Shown: one piece after another, positions 14,649 through 27,842 of the stretch
Numbering within the stretch: the first letter of the stretch is position 1
Layout: every line of letters begins with the position of its first letter
From: Rhexocercosporidium sp. MPI-PUGE-AT-0058
Taxonomy: Eukaryota > Ascomycota > Leotiomycetes > Helotiales
NCBI GenBank assembly: GCA_020746875.1
Contig: JAGTJL010000001.1
Span: forward strand, 3,658,001-3,722,000
Length of the DNA stretch: 64,000 nt
Direction of reading: 5' to 3'
Made by a program: the position numbers and the translations under genes
Notes under the pieces: model-generated
The model's input: only the letters and a program-made list of their open reading frames with translations
Database searches by the model: none
What the model was told of the DNA's origin: nothing

Positions 14649-17600
14649 AATTAATTTGTTTATTTTATAAAAAAAGTAATATAAAAAGTAAAAGAACGAT
14701 TCTTTATTAAGTAATTATATTTAATAACGCTAAACTTATAAGTAATACTCGCTTTAATAATATTATTTATAATATTTTTTATAAAATTATAAAATTTATA
14801 AATTTCTTTTATATAATTAAAAATAAAAATACTTTTAATAATAAACTGCCTTAAAGTATTTATAATAATAATAATAGAAAATCTTCTTATACTTATAATT
14901 AACTCGTTTATATTTATAAAGAAAAAGATAAAATTATAACTTAAACTAAAAGTAATTTAAATATATTTAATTATATAACGAATAATATAATTTTTTTTAT
15001 TTTTAATATTAATATTAATTTTACGGCTTTAAGTATACTTATTGAAAAATAAATCGCTTAAAAGTAACGCGAGCTCAAAAAGTATATACGCTTATTAATT
15101 AAGTTTAAAATTAAAGACACTTATATAAAGACGCGGCTCGCTTATTATAAAAATAATCTTATTAAACTTTATTACTTTTAGGTAATCTCTGTTATTTATA
15201 TAAATATAATAAATAAATAATATATAATTAAAAAAAGCTTTTAATAAACTTATAATATAATATTAAATTTTATTATTATTATTTTAATAAATGACTTTAA
15301 GTTATTTTTAATAAAGCGTAACTTTAATTTAAGGTTAAAAGCTAACTTACTTAGCTTATAACACTTATTAAATAAGAATGCTATTAGGCCTAAGACTTTG
15401 CCGGCCTTAAAATACTCTCAGAAAATAACTGTATTACTTATAGTAAATTACGTAATTTATAAACTTAAAATAATATTATTAACGTATTTAAATTTAAACG
15501 CTTATATTTTATTAAAATATATTATAACTTAAGCGAAAGATAAGCGTAATTATAAGAAATACCTTATAATTATAATCTTTAAAAAATATAAAAAAAAGAG
15601 TTTTAAAAGCTTACGAAATTAAAAAAATACTTAAAAAGAAATCTTTAAAGCTCACTTATATAATTATAATATATATACGAATCGAGTACGCGTTATAGCC
15701 GTAAATATAAAAAGCGACTTATTAATTTATTAAAGTAATATAAAGTAAATTATAATTAAACTTAAGAGTATTTTATTAATATAAAACTTATTTATTAACT
15801 TCTTAAAAAAGCTTTATACTTTTAAAGAAACTCGAAGTATTAAGGTTATTAAAAACATTAAGCGGTTTTATTAATAACCGGGCGAGTTTATTTAAATAAT
15901 ATATTAACGGTTTATTATACTTATTAAGGACTGTAATACTCGGATATTTAATAATAATATTATTATTAATTTTTATAAAGTAATTACGTATATATTAACG
16001 ACGTAATAAATTAATTCTTATGCTTTTATAAACTTTTTTAATATTTATTAATAATAATAAAAACTAATTAATAATATTAAGTCTTTTATTAAAAGAACTT
16101 AAGGAATATCTTTTAATATATTAAAGGCTAAATATAATAAAAACGGAAGCAAATAAAGTAATAATAATCTTAAAAATAATAAATCTCGTAAAAAAAACTA
16201 TAAAAAACATTTTAAAAATAATAATAAAAAGCGTATATTTAACGGCACTTTTTTAATTTCTAATTCTTAATCTTTTAATAAAAGTAAAAATAATAAAAAA
16301 AAGAATTATATTAAAAGTATTATATTTTGCCGCTTTTATAAATAAAAAAGTTATTAATTTAAAGATTATAACTATTTTAAATTTATATAATAAGCGTAAA
16401 ATAATTCTTAAAAGCTAAACGTAAAAAAACGTTTTAAAATAATAAAAAAACCCTTTTTAATAAAAAAGAAAATATATATTATTATATACGTTAAAAAATA
16501 AAAGTCGTTTAATATTAAAAAGAATATAAGAAAAAGCAATACTAAGTCTTAAGCGTCGAAGGCTTAAAAAATGTTTTTAAACGCTTATATATTTTTATAA
16601 AACTAAAGCAACTTAAAACAAATATAAATACGTCACTTAATAATTTAATAAATAATAACTTAAATTATAATTTCTTTAATAAATATAAAATTAAATTATA
16701 AAGATTTCTCCTTTTATTTAAATATAACTAAGAGTTTATAACTTTTAATAAGTATTAATTCCGAATAACTAACGCTTATAACTTATATATAATTATATAA
16801 GACGACCGTAAAATCTTAAAAACTTTTTAAAAAAGATTTTATAATTATAAAGACTTAAAATATAATATAATTTTTAAAATAAAATTCCTTAAATATAAAG
16901 GCGCCGGGTATTACGACTGAAAACTTAAGAAATAAGCTTACGCCTTAACTTAAGACGAAATCTAAATCGTAATAGTAAAGGAGTTTATTAATACCCTTAA
17001 TGTCGACCTTAAAACGGTACCTTATATTATATTTATATTTTAATTTAATTATAATTATTTAAAGAATTTAAGATTATATAAGTATTTAAGGTAATTATAA
17101 AATATTCGTCTTAACATTAGCGTCGTAAATCCGTCGCAAATATTAACTATTTAGCTAAAGACTCTTAAATTAACGCTTCTCTTAAACTAATTTATAAATA
17201 TAATAAATATATATAATAATAATCCGCTAATTACTCTCCTTAAAGAATAAGTTGGATTCGAGTATACTATTAATATTAACGCACCACTTTTATATAACCC
17301 TCTTTATAACCTTTTTAAATTATAACTTATTATGCTTCGGGAATACTTTATTATTTCGTTGTAAAAAGAATAAATTCGTTTATTAAAAAGTCCCGTAAAT
17401 ACGTTAATATTATTTATATTAAAGAAAAATAAAGAGTTACGTTTATATATAAATTATTAAGAATTAAATAAAATAATAATTAAAAATCGCTACTTTCTCC
17501 TTTTAATTAATAAGACGCTAAACCGTCTCGATAAAGCCGTAATATTTATAACTTTAAATTTAAAAAATATATATTATTATATTAAAATTAAAGAAGGATA

Positions 17601-20600
17601 TAAATAGAAAATAGCTTTTCGTATTAAATTTAAATATTTTAAATATTTAATAATGCTCTTTAAGCTATTTAACGCTTTAATTACGTTTTAAACGTATATT
17701 AATAAAATATTAGCGAAACTAATTAATTATTTCGTTATTATATATTTTAATAATATTTTAATTTATTTTAAAAATAAAAAAAAATACCGTGAGTATATTA
17801 AAGCCGTTATAAAACGGTTATATAAATATAAGCTTTTTATTAAACTTAATAAATATAAGTTTAAAATAAATTAAGTCGAGTTCTTAAGATTTAAAGTCGG
17901 ATTAGCTAGCATTTAAGTAAACCTAAAGCGAATTCATTTAATTTAAAAATAATTAAAGTTAGAATTTTATAAAAATATTTAGGTTTTTTTAAGCTTCGCG
18001 AATTTTTATTATAAATTTATATTAAAATATTTTAAAATAACTATAAGCTTAACGAGGGCTTTTTAAGGCATAAAAAATAAAGTTAAGAAAGGACCCTTCG
18101 AATTCTTTAATATAATTAAAAAAAGCTTTAAAGATTTAAAAGTAGCTTTTATTAATATATTAATTATAAGGCATTTTAATCTTATAAAGTGTATTCAAGT
18201 TAAAATCAATGTTTTTAAATTTTTAATTATTAATATTTTCTCTTAATAAATTAATTTTAAAGAAGGATTTAAGCGACACTAAAAACCTGTTACATATTAA
18301 TTCCGTAAAATAATTAATATTAAGCGGAATTATATTACTTATAATAAAGAACTTTTAGTTATTATTAAGTGTTTTAAAAAATAAAAGCATTACCTTAAAG
18401 GCAATTAATATATTATTAAAGTGCTTACGGACTATAATAACCTTAGGTATTTTATAATAATAAAATATCTCGAAAGTCGACAAATACGGTAAGTAATATA
18501 TTTTATTATTTATAATTTTAAAATCTATTACTATAAGAGTGCCGTAAACCTAGTAAATAAACTTAATAAAAGGCTAAATTATCGGGAATTTAAAGGCCTT
18601 ATTAATATTACTTAATTATTAATATTTTAAAACAAATTAAAAGGAGCCTTTATAAATGCTTTACGAGGTCGAGGAGCCGACATCGAAGCATTCCTAGATA
18701 GGGATTATAAGATATTATTAAGAAAACTATTTAGTATTATTTAGTATTATTTAAGATTTTATTAATAAAAGGCCGGACTTAATATTAATAAAACCAGAAC
18801 GAATTATTTAAAAAAGAATTCTAAAAGTTAAGTATATAAAACCTAGTCCTTTAAATATTATATTTAAAATAATAGCTTTATTTATAAATATATTATTATA
18901 TATAAAAAGCAAAAGTTAACTACTTATTATAAGAATTATTAATTATAAATATTTTATTTTAATATTATAAATAAAAATAATAATTAAAAGTTAAATAACT
19001 TTAGTCTTATTAATAAAGCCGTTATAAAACTTAATTATTTTCGTTTAACGTAATAATAAAAACTATAAAAGTATAATAAATATAATAAGTAAACTTAAAT
19101 CTTAATTAAATTAAAAGTAAAACTTAAATATATTAAGACTTCTTTAATAAGATTTTAAGGCTTATATTTTAAATAATTTAATATTAAGAATAAAAATTAT
19201 AAAACTTTATTATAATGACTTATTAATAAGGCATTATAATATTATAAAGACTTTATAATTCCTTTATAAAACTTATTTTTAAGATAAAATAAAAGATAAT
19301 ATTAAAATATATATTTAAAAATATAATATTTATTAAAGGATTAAATTAAAATAATATATATTATATAAACTTTTAATAAGTCTCTCGAGGCTTTTGCGGC
19401 CTTAATCCGAGATTTTAATAGATTTTATTATAAGGTTGTCGTCTTATAAAGACTTATTTAATAGCCTAAATTTTAATTATATATTAATAATTATTAATCG
19501 GTATTTAAAAATAGCCTAGTATTTAATATATTATAAAATAATTAATACTCTCGAATTTACGGAATTACTATTCGAGAGAGTGTTTTTTTTTAATATATTT
19601 TAAGGTATTATATTTAATAAAAGTATAGTATTTATTAATAAATTCTAATTTACTTTTTACTTTTATATATATATTAAATAAAGATTAAGTTTTATATATT
19701 ATTTTTAAATAAATAAATAAATAAAGAATTAAAATTAAAATTTAAAAATATACTTTTGCGTTTTTTATAAAATATTATAAAAAAACTAAATAAGGAAACT
19801 AACTTTTATTAAGTTTACTTATAATAATTCCTTTTATTAAACGCTTTAAATATTTTCATTTTAAGTTTATTACGGCTATAAGCTAATAATATTATAAAAC
19901 CTTAAGAATAGTATTTAAAAAGGAAAGGTATTAACTGCCTAAGATAAAGTTAAATTATTAAATAATAAACGAATTAAATTTATAAAAGTTTAAGATTGTG
20001 CGTAATAAAGTCGGAAAGGCTGTTATAATATTCGGCATTTAAATAAATATTTTTAATTAAAATAATAAGTAATATTTAATATTAAAAATATTCGATTAAA
20101 GACTAAGAAGCTATCGCTAAAATATATTAATTTATTTTAAATTATTAAGTGCGTAAGTAATGCGGTATATATTTTAAAATTATTAAACTTATATAAAAAG
20201 CTTTACTTAATATTTTATATATTTTTATTAAAAGAATATATAACATAAGTTAGTAAGCAATTAAATAATTACCTATTCGGTGAGCTTCCGGAGCTAGATA
20301 AAGAAAATGACTTTTAAGAATAAAAAGTTAAAAACATTTTTAATTATAAATAAAATAAAATAAATAAAATAAAAAAATATTTAATTAAATAAAAAGATTT
20401 CTTAGAAAATTATAATATTTAACTTTTAATATATTTAAATCTCGAGAATATTAAGGAAACCCTTAATATATATAATAAAAACTATAAATTAAAAAGTTAA
20501 ATATTAAATATAAAAAGGTATAAAACTTTTGCGTAACTTATAAAAAAGCCGAAAAAATTATAAAAAGTCGGGAAGCCAAGAAAATACCGCCGATTATAAA

Positions 20601-22439
20601 TAAAAATACTCTTTTTTTATATTTTTTTATAAAAGTTTTAAAAGTTCTATTAAAGCTTTAAAAGTAATATCGACGTAAATATAAAATCTATAATATTATA
20701 TTAAAAAAAAATAAACTTATAAAATATATTTAAATTATAATTTAAAAAGCAACGGGATTTTATTTTAATTATAAAATAACAACGTAACTCTATTATAAGC
20801 GCTTAAAATATAAAGTATTTATTTTATAAATTAAATTATTTAAAAATCCTAAACTCTTTAACATTAAACCTAGACTTGCCCTGTAATATTTATTAAGCGC
20901 TAAAGAATTATAAAATATTTCTTAAAATAACTTTAATAATCTCGTTTAATGTAATACCGCTTTAATATAATATTAATATATATTAATAGTAAAACGAGCA
21001 CGGAACACTTTTAATAATTATTATGACTTCGCGGCATAACCAAATCTTTATTATTAATTTCTTTATTAAATTATACGTGATTTAGTCGACCTTAAAGGCG
21101 GAGGTAATAGTATAGGCGTTTTTAAACTTAAATATATTATCGATTAAGCGTATTATATTTTTATAAAACTTTTTAAACTCTTTTATTTTATTAATATATT
21201 AATAATATTTTAAAAGAAAAAGGTATAACTTATAAAAAGAGTATTAATAAAAGGAAAGACTTAATTAATATTTTTTTTATTATGCGTAAGAGACATACGT
21301 AATAAGGAATCGGTTATGCGGTGCTTTTCGAGTTAAATAACGAAGCTTTAAGCTCCCGTAGGAAGCGTGAAGTTATAGTCCTCGGGGGCGACGCCGGCAT
21401 TATATTAATTATTTTTACGTAATTAATTTTTAAAATTGACGGTAAGGTTTTTTATAATGTAAATATTTTTATAAAAAGTATAAGAGAATTATTTATTTTA
21501 TAATTAATATATAATTTACTTTTAACACGCTTAATATTATATTATTAATAAACTTTATAAATATAAGTATATATAATAATATAAACGGCCTTTTATTTAA
21601 AGTAATAGTCGTAATTCTTTTTATCCTTTTTATTAATATAGCAAAAGAAAGGGTTAATTAATATAGCTTTAAAGTATTAGCCGCAAAAACCTCTACGAGG
21701 CCAATTTATAAAGTTATTAAATGTAATAGCTTTAAGACGTTAAATAAAAGATATAATAATAATAATAATAATATTAATAATTAATTAAAAAAAAGAAAAA
21801 GAAAAAAGACAGGAAAATAGCGACGTATAAATATAAGTGTTATATATAAATAAGTTAAAAAGAAAAAGTTATTATTAACGCGACGAGGAAGCTGTTTATA
21901 TATACGTCTCGGCGAGGTAATAAGGTCGTAATTATTATGTAATTATATTATTATGTTTATATTATTTACACTTTATTTACTTAATAAATAAACGTAAATA
22001 CGTTATTAACGCGTAATCTATTTATTACTTCGCCGACTAAAGATAACTCTTTAATAATAATAATAATTATAATACTCGAATATAAGTATAGGAGCTCTTA
22101 TATATACGCGTAAAAGTCTTATAATTAAAGTAAATATCTTTTATTATTTTATAAAGCTATTCCTATTTATTAAGTCAAAATATTAATATATTATATAGAA
22201 CGGCTTATAAAGTAATCGGACGACGTCCGACGAATTAATTATAATATAATATTATATATTTAACGTAATAATTTAAATGACCGCATTAATTTAATTAATT
22301 AAATTCATCGACCGGAATGCGGCTGTCCGACTTACCGCGGCCTAATCCTTGCCTTAAGCGACGTAAAGGCGTACCGATATATTATTAATTAAAGTATTAA
22401 TATTGCGGACGTTATTATTAAAAAAGAAAATAATTATTA

Positions 22440-22690
22440 TATATATATTTATTTATTTTATTTATATAAAATTAGGTCCGTAATATAAGGGGGCCGAGGC
22501 TTTTACGATATTAATAAAATCAGTTTTATTTATATATTTAATTACGCCGGCGTTTTACTTTTCTTTATAAGTAATCCTTTTTATATATACGCTTCTCCTT
22601 TAGACTTCTTTAAAGGCTAAAGATTAATTCTTTAAATATATTTTCCTTAAACCTTTATAAAGCTTTACTTACCGTGAACTTCATTTGACA
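22440..22690 (+). repeat. 3' LTR of element C
   Basis: 251 bp, ends CATTTGACA with the canonical CA. Matches the LTRs at 13316-13566 and 14398-14648. Confidence 0.9.
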
Positions 22691-22904
22691 ATTATTTACG
22701 CTTGTTTTCTTAATCCTGTGACTTTTTATAGAGTTTAAATTAAACCGTATATTATTAATATTAATTATTTCATTAGTTTTTACAAGAGATATAATTATTA
22801 ATACTTATATATCTTTTATAAGATTTAAATTAAGATTAAAATCGCTAAAGTCTTTAATAGTATTTATAATATTATATAAGACGTTTATATTATTATCTCG
22901 CTTA

Positions 22905-23690
22905 TCCCGAGCCGATTTCTCGGTAATATTAGGTGATTTATTAATCTTTAAGCGTTTCCAGCCCTTCGGCGCTTTCTCGGGAAATAGAAAAGCGTAATTA
23001 GAAGTTAGGTAAGAGTGTTATTTATAATTAATATAATACTTCTTGCTTTAAGTAGTATTTTTGATGATTTTATAAGGTTTTTTGCTTTTATTATTATTAA
23101 AAGTTATTAAAGCTTAATTTATATTAGCTTTATTTGATTTTTAGCGTTTTGATTCGTTTAACAAATTAAAGAATAACGATTTAAGAGTATAAAAATTAAT
23201 ATTAGTTCTTAAAGATTATATTATATTAAAAACCAATTTATTATAATTATTAATTAAGTTATTAAGAACTTAAGCTATTATTATTTATTTAAGTAACTTA
23301 AGGTTTTTAGCTTTTAATTAATCGCTTAACTGTTTTACTTTATTAAAGTATTATTTTATTGAATTATATTTAATTAAATAAGTATTAAAGAATTCTCGGC
23401 AAATTAAAAATTCCGAGTTAAACTCTTTTAAGGAATAAAAGTTTTTAAGTAATTGCTAAGCTTTAAAAGCACGTATTATATATTATATTTGCAAAAGAAG
23501 GCTATTCTTAATAAGTAATTAAATATTAAAAAAGGCTTTGCCGTTTATCTTATTACTTACTTTATAAGACGCTATTACAGCGTTTAGCGCTTCTTTTATT
23601 AAGAAGGCCGTTATACGAAGTGCTTAAATTAAGTAATTAGCCGAGCCGCTAAGCTTAGTTATAACGATTTTATCGGAAGTTATTTTATTT
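22905..23690 (-). pseudogene. Copia-type gag (UBN2-like) relic
   Basis: The minus strand from about 23690 reads a recognisable Copia gag N-terminus: KLSGSANYLIWALRI, then TALLIKEALNAVI, and further coding-like sequence with several in-frame stops to about 22905. The expected start Met seems to have become ATA. Less mutated than the Gypsy copies next to it. Upstream on its own strand (23691-24040) is an AT-rich leader that could be its LTR; I could not find a second LTR. Family call is from remembered features of fungal Copia gag and was not searched. Confidence 0.65.
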
Positions 23691-24162
23691 GTATATATAT
23701 TAATTATATTTTTAAGTATTTAAAGGTATTGATTTAATTTTGAAGATTCCGAAGTTTTAAGTTATTCGGAATAATTTAAGTTTTCAAATATTAGTTATTA
23801 AGCACGTGACCTGTATTTATTAAGAGTTATAAGGTAAAATACCTGTTGATGTATAAGAACTTTTGAAATATTCTTTTGCCGAAGTCACGTTTTTATTTTG
23901 CTTTTAGTATAAGAATAACTAATCCAAAAACTCCGAGACTTATAAAGTAGATTTATTAGTATATAAATTATATTTATTAAGAGTTTGAAGAGTATTTACT
24001 AATAAATATTAAAGATATTTAGTTTTTGTATTTTTGAAAGTATTATAATTAGACCGGCTAACGAGAGAGCTTCGTATTGAAGGTATAACATAGGTATAAA
24101 AGTATGTGGCCGTAGGTATGAAGATATGAGGATATAAAGCCGCAAGTATGAAGATACAATGC
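23691..24162. other. AT-rich leader and low-complexity junction
   Basis: The first part is AT-rich sequence next to the Copia gag relic. From about 24075 to 24162 there is an imperfect repeat of TATGAAGATA-like units that abuts the truncated transposase. No gene seen. Confidence 0.5.
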
Positions 24163-24611
24163 TCGTCCTCCAACTAGAAACGTAACCTCGTCGCTCCATA
24201 AGACCTTCAGCCACTCTACCGTCCAAAACATATGTGCAATCGCCCATAGGAATCGTGCCTTGACTTGAACGAGTGTAAGGTACGGTTTTTGACACGCAAT
24301 ACAGCGATAATAGCCTCGTTGATGCTCCGACGTTTAAGGGTATCTACAGAGCAAGCTAGCCCACACTCCTCTCGTACTTTCCACCAATTCATTATTCGTG
24401 TTTCCCAAGTCTGCGAGACATAAATAATAACTTCGTCAACCTCTTGATCTGTAAGGAGAAAGGCAGGGCCTCTTCTGCCAGGGCGAGTGCGTTCAGGGGC
24501 TGGGTAGCCAAGGGTTTTGCGAATCGTACTCTCAGGAAGAGGCTCGCCGGTAGAAGGGTTCTTATATCGTAATTTGAGGGCGCAAATCGGGACTTTTCCG
24601 TACCAGTGCAA
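24163..24611 (-). pseudogene. Tc1/mariner-like transposase fragment (frameshifted, truncated)
   Basis: On the minus strand from 24611 a frame without ATG encodes a helix-turn-helix-like segment (PGRRGPAFLLTDQEVDEVI, then SVDTLKRR). Near 24285 the reading shifts to another frame giving LWAIAHMFWTVEWLKVLWSD and EVTFLVGGR, which resembles the first catalytic Asp block (WSDE) of fungal Tc1/mariner DDE transposases. The frame ends at 24163 against low-complexity repeats, so the rest of the DDE domain is missing. Base composition is normal, so it decayed by frameshift and truncation rather than RIP. Confidence 0.7.
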
Positions 24612-25279
24612 TTAGCGCATAGCCTCCTTGTGTTTTGTAGCGATTTGAAAGCCTTTTATATGATGCCAGTCGTCGAGGGGGGGTGTTGTAGCCATAATTG
24701 CTGATTTAGAGGTTCAGGGCTGCAAATTCGGTAAAATGCCCTGTGGAGCACGGACCCATGCTTTCAGGTTCGTAAGGATGGAGAGGGTACCTACATAGAG
24801 AGAACTCAATTGGTGACAAACAGGATACTGCAGACAAGGCTATAAAGACGTCAATGAACTTTCGTCAATACATCCGTGTCAATTATCGTTTCTCGTCGCA
24901 TTATCTACATGATGAGCCAATGAAGCCATCACGATTATCTAGAGGCCAGTGCATTGAGCCTCAACCGCATGCCTCCAGCCGCTTCGGGGATGAGGATGCT
25001 GCATGCAAGCCAGCACAAAACAGCACACTTCAAGCGTATCTGGTGCAGTGTATCTCTTTTCTATTTTCGATCAGATGAGACGGCTGAATGAGAAGCCGAT
25101 GTGTAGATTGTTCAGGAAAGATATATACAAACTTTCAGAGTAAAAATGTATATAAGGGTGCGAATTCCTTATAAGTTTGACCATTTGCTTTCTCATCCCT
25201 CCCAATTCTTCAAGCATCGTCTCAAACATCACACTTCTACATATATATTAGAGTTATCTACCAATCCGCCTCGTAGACA
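24612..25279. other. Intergenic, no supported gene
   Basis: Balanced base composition. A 74-codon ORF at 24854-25078 has no recognisable features and I do not call it. The last 150 bp hold TATA-like stretches (ATATATAC near 25122, ATATATATTAGAG near 25240) and a pyrimidine-rich leader before the ATG at 25280. Confidence 0.5.
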
Positions 25280-25579
25280 ATGGCTCCAGCAGAGACAACC
25301 GCAAAGCCGGAGCAGCCAGAACCGCCCAAAGTCGACCACAAACCCGAAACTGCGCAGAATCCGTCCAAAGACCCAGCTACTACCAAGCATCTTCAGTGGA
25401 CTGTCAGAAAAGCGAGTGAGCTCACAGACCCGGATATGGAGGAGACTCTTTGAGTAACCTCACTCAGTTGGGAGTATGTATTCAACGGAGCGTTGGTAAA
25501 CACAGCTAATGAACTCCTTAGCGATCTCCCTGTAACGCTCTTTGAACTAAAGCCGTTTGTTGGTGAGCGGAAGGAGTAG
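25280..25579 (+). pseudogene. Small two-exon gene broken by one in-frame TGA (unknown function)
   Basis: The ATG at 25280 opens a Pro/Lys/Glu-rich frame (MAPAETTAKPEQPEPPKVDH...) ending at TGA 25451-25453 after 57 codons. In the same frame past this stop, a good intron (GTATGT at 25474, branch-like CTAAT, TTAG at 25521; 48 nt) joins to SWDDLPVTLFELKPFVGERK and a terminal Glu before TAG 25577-25579, giving 83 sense codons plus the one stop. The phase match across the intron suggests the TGA is a recent nonsense change (for example from CGA), but a 57-aa product or a sequencing error are also possible. No signal peptide or known domain recognised. Confidence 0.5.
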
Positions 25580-26460
25580 GATACTGTCTCGGATCACAGA
25601 GCTGGGTTGTTGGATATAGGGTCTTGCTTCTTTGGTCTTTCCAGGTTTGCTTTGAATGTATCAGATCAGCCATATATAGCCAAGTTTGAGCACGAAATCT
25701 ATGGTGTAATGCAACCTCGAGAGAATCAAAATAATAGCGTGACCCGGCAGACGCTTGTTCAAAACATTACTTTTCCAATCTAGCCTTAATCGAGTACTAT
25801 ATGCATCATCAATTGATCCGCAAGTGACTTACCAAGGTGAATCGACGAAGCCAGCTTTCTCTTTTAAGCAGCTACTGTATCATGCCGGAAGCATAGGCCA
25901 CTAGTGTATCCAGGGGGACAATAGACTCAATTTCCTCAATCGACTGTCCCGCGTAGGCCGCGCAAGAATAGACCTCCGAATTGTGGGCTACTGGTTCACT
26001 CAGGGATGAATGAATCAGCTTCCTGGATCGACCATCCGGCGTTGGTTTCCCAAGATAAATTAGACTCACTCCTACTGTGAAGAATAGAGAGAATCGATGG
26101 ATATAAAGGTACGGATTTCCCCTCGATATTGACCACTTTTCTTTAAGTAACATCTGTACTTTCGTACCAATCATCCTAGGGCCAAGGCTATCTGCGAATG
26201 GCAATTCCGGGTCACTGCCAACACTCTTTCGATCCCTTGAAATCCGAGTCGACGCTCCTCCAGTGGATTTGCAGCCAATGCCATAGCGGGCCACATTAGT
26301 GCATCTTTGAGTGTAAGTATTGCAAGTTGAAGACTTGTCGGCCCTGTACGAATAAGGTTTAGCCTGTGAAAGAGTACGTTGCTATCCTTCGTCACACCTC
26401 GTCAGCATTTCTTGACTGACTTTGATATTTACTCTCGAGCATCAGAACCTACTTGCCTCC
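25580..26460. other. Intergenic, possibly containing a decayed minus-strand gene
   Basis: No gene I can defend. On the minus strand two overlapping open frames (26395-26171 and 26294-25872) look faintly coding, for example LTLKDALMWPAMALAANPLE in the first, but I found no start, splice structure or motif that joins them. Confidence 0.4.
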
Positions 26461-27008
26461 ATGAACATGGCTCCAACAGAGAGGACTCAGGACGGCATAC
26501 CAATATCCCATCAACTTCCAGCCACGCCACCGTGCAGCCCGGGTCTGTCATCATCCGAGCATAGCCGGTTGGATTTGCAAGCTGAGAGCCCGAGTCTCCT
26601 ACAGTCTGCACAGGTTCCCACAATCGACGATCTCGAGCTCCTCGATTCAAAGCTTAAGAAGGCACAGCTGCTTGTCTTGGCTGAGAAATCAAACGATGGA
26701 GAGTCTGCAGCACATGAGCTGTAAGCCTCCAGAAATGTGTAACTTTCTGTCAGCTAATAACCTACCCTCGCAGTGGGGACTGGGAGATTCATTCCTCTGG
26801 GGATAATTCGCCTGTTATGAACTTGCCTTTGTTTCACGAGGAGGGATGGGAGCCCATTGGCATTTTCCAAGACTCTGGCTCTGACCTGTCTCGCGATGCT
26901 TCGTCCGATGGGGAATTCAGTGATACATCCTCAGGCGAGGCTTCCAGCGAAACATCCTCTGACGGGGACTCCAGCGAGGCAGGCGAAGAATATATTGATT
27001 ACCCTTGA
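26461..27008 (+). CDS. Hypothetical protein with acidic Ser-rich C-terminus (two exons)
   Basis: Exons 26461-26720 and 26774-27008; the 53-nt intron has GTAAGC, a GCTAATA branch-like site and CGCAG. Product 164 aa. The start is MNMAPTER (a second ATG lies two codons on); there is no ATG further upstream in frame. Residues 1-45 are Pro/Ser-rich, followed by a likely helix (DDLELLDSKLKKAQLLVLAE), then after the splice GDWEIHSSGDN and a short PLFHEEGWEPIG segment. The last 40 residues are a Ser/Asp/Glu tail. No signal peptide or transmembrane segment, so probably intracellular. I do not recognise the family. Its last 78 bp overlap an antisense ORF. Confidence 0.68.
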
Positions 27009-27584
27009 GGAGGTCTGGGATGCTGTCTCTTCGGCAGCTAGCGTATCTTCACACGCCTGAGCTGGACTTCTGCTGTGGTATTGCGAAAGACAGGCATTGT
27101 CAGCGACCAGAGAAGGTGAAACTCCGGACGGGTCGTCAATATCGGAGTAGTTAATTTCGTCTTCAGCCCCAACATATGTTACTGTATCTGCTTCATCCTC
27201 CACATTTGATCTGCTCATCCATTTGCTGTACACATTAGCAGGCTGACAGTCATCGCTGCCAGCAGCGACATTTCTATCCCCACGATAGCCAAGGCTCATA
27301 GAGCTGGCATCGTCACATGTTTGGTGGTTAGATATCACCGAGAGGATCGTTGGAGTATGCAGTCCTTCAGACCGGTCGGTTTCAGCGATTGATAATACAG
27401 TAGAAGTTGCTATGCCCTTCACACAGGCTTGATCGGCCTGTCCACTGAGGATTCCCGAGAATTCCTTGAGCAGGTATACAGAGTATCCATTAGTAATGAG
27501 GACTTCTGTTATATTTGTCCAGGTCTGGAGAAGGTTTTGAACTTCATTCTTGGAAGTATAATTTCTGCGGACATTCTCTCCCAT
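26931..27584 (-). CDS. Uncertain antisense ORF, unknown function
   Basis: Open minus-strand frame of 217 codons from ATG at 27584 (MGENVRRNYTSKNEV); the same frame stays open to another ATG at 27794 (287 aa). The C-terminal third is acidic (for example AEDEINYSDIDDPSG). A possible last intron (GTAATC...CGTCAG near 26950) would change the C-terminus. The length is notable for this composition, but no domain is recognised, it overlaps the 3' end of the preceding plus-strand gene, and a competing plus-strand frame exists at 27429-27827. Could be a chance ORF. Confidence 0.3.
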   Translation of the reverse strand: MGENVRRNYTSKNEVQNLLQTWTNITEVLITNGYSVYLLKEFSGILSGQADQACVKGIATSTVLSIAETDRSEGLHTPTILSVISNHQTCDDASSMSLGYRGDRNVAAGSDDCQPANVYSKWMSRSNVEDEADTVTYVGAEDEINYSDIDDPSGVSPSLVADNACLSQYHSRSPAQACEDTLAAEETASQTSSRVINIFFACLAGVPVRGCFAGSLA

Positions 27585-27842
27585 GGCGATGGACGTGTGT
27601 GGAGAGAAGAAGCAAGCGGACAACGTTGGGGTTTTAAGGAACTGGCAATTTTGGTGGGGCTCCGTTCCGTTATGCCAAGGCCAGCCACCCACACTGCAAG
27701 CTTGAGAAATGAACGAGCTGATGCAGGAATGCAGGGATGCCGAGTGCGGATGCATATAAATAGCTTTGCGAAGACGAGCGAAGACACAATTCACAATTCA
27801 GACTTCAGACGACTTCGTCTCGCTTAGCTAAGGGCGCTTGGT

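Larger units (their letters stand above)
14398..22690 (+). mobile_element. Full-length Gypsy LTR retrotransposon C (RIP-degraded)
   Basis: 8293-bp element with 251-bp LTRs. Order on the plus strand: LTR; gag, with a CCHC zinc knuckle relic near 16327-16380 in which later Cys and His codons have become Tyr; protease/RT, with the motif IIYFNNILIY at about 17737-17766 (both catalytic Asp now Asn); RNase H; integrase; a roughly 2.5-kb 3' region; LTR. Every frame is full of TAA/TAG. A short ATTA is present on both sides (14394-14397, 22691-22694), so the target duplication is 4 bp or a mutated 5 bp. Sister copies: A and D in this window. Confidence 0.9.

Noticed and set aside
24854..25078. 74-codon plus-strand ORF
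   Set aside because: No domain, no splice context, ordinary chance length in unbiased DNA.
25872..26395. Two overlapping minus-strand ORFs
   Set aside because: Some coding-like segments, but no common frame, start or convincing introns; mentioned only as a possible decayed gene.
27429..27827. 132-codon plus-strand ORF opposite the minus-strand ORF
   Set aside because: Non-ATG start, no motif; competing frame on the other strand is longer. Neither is secure.
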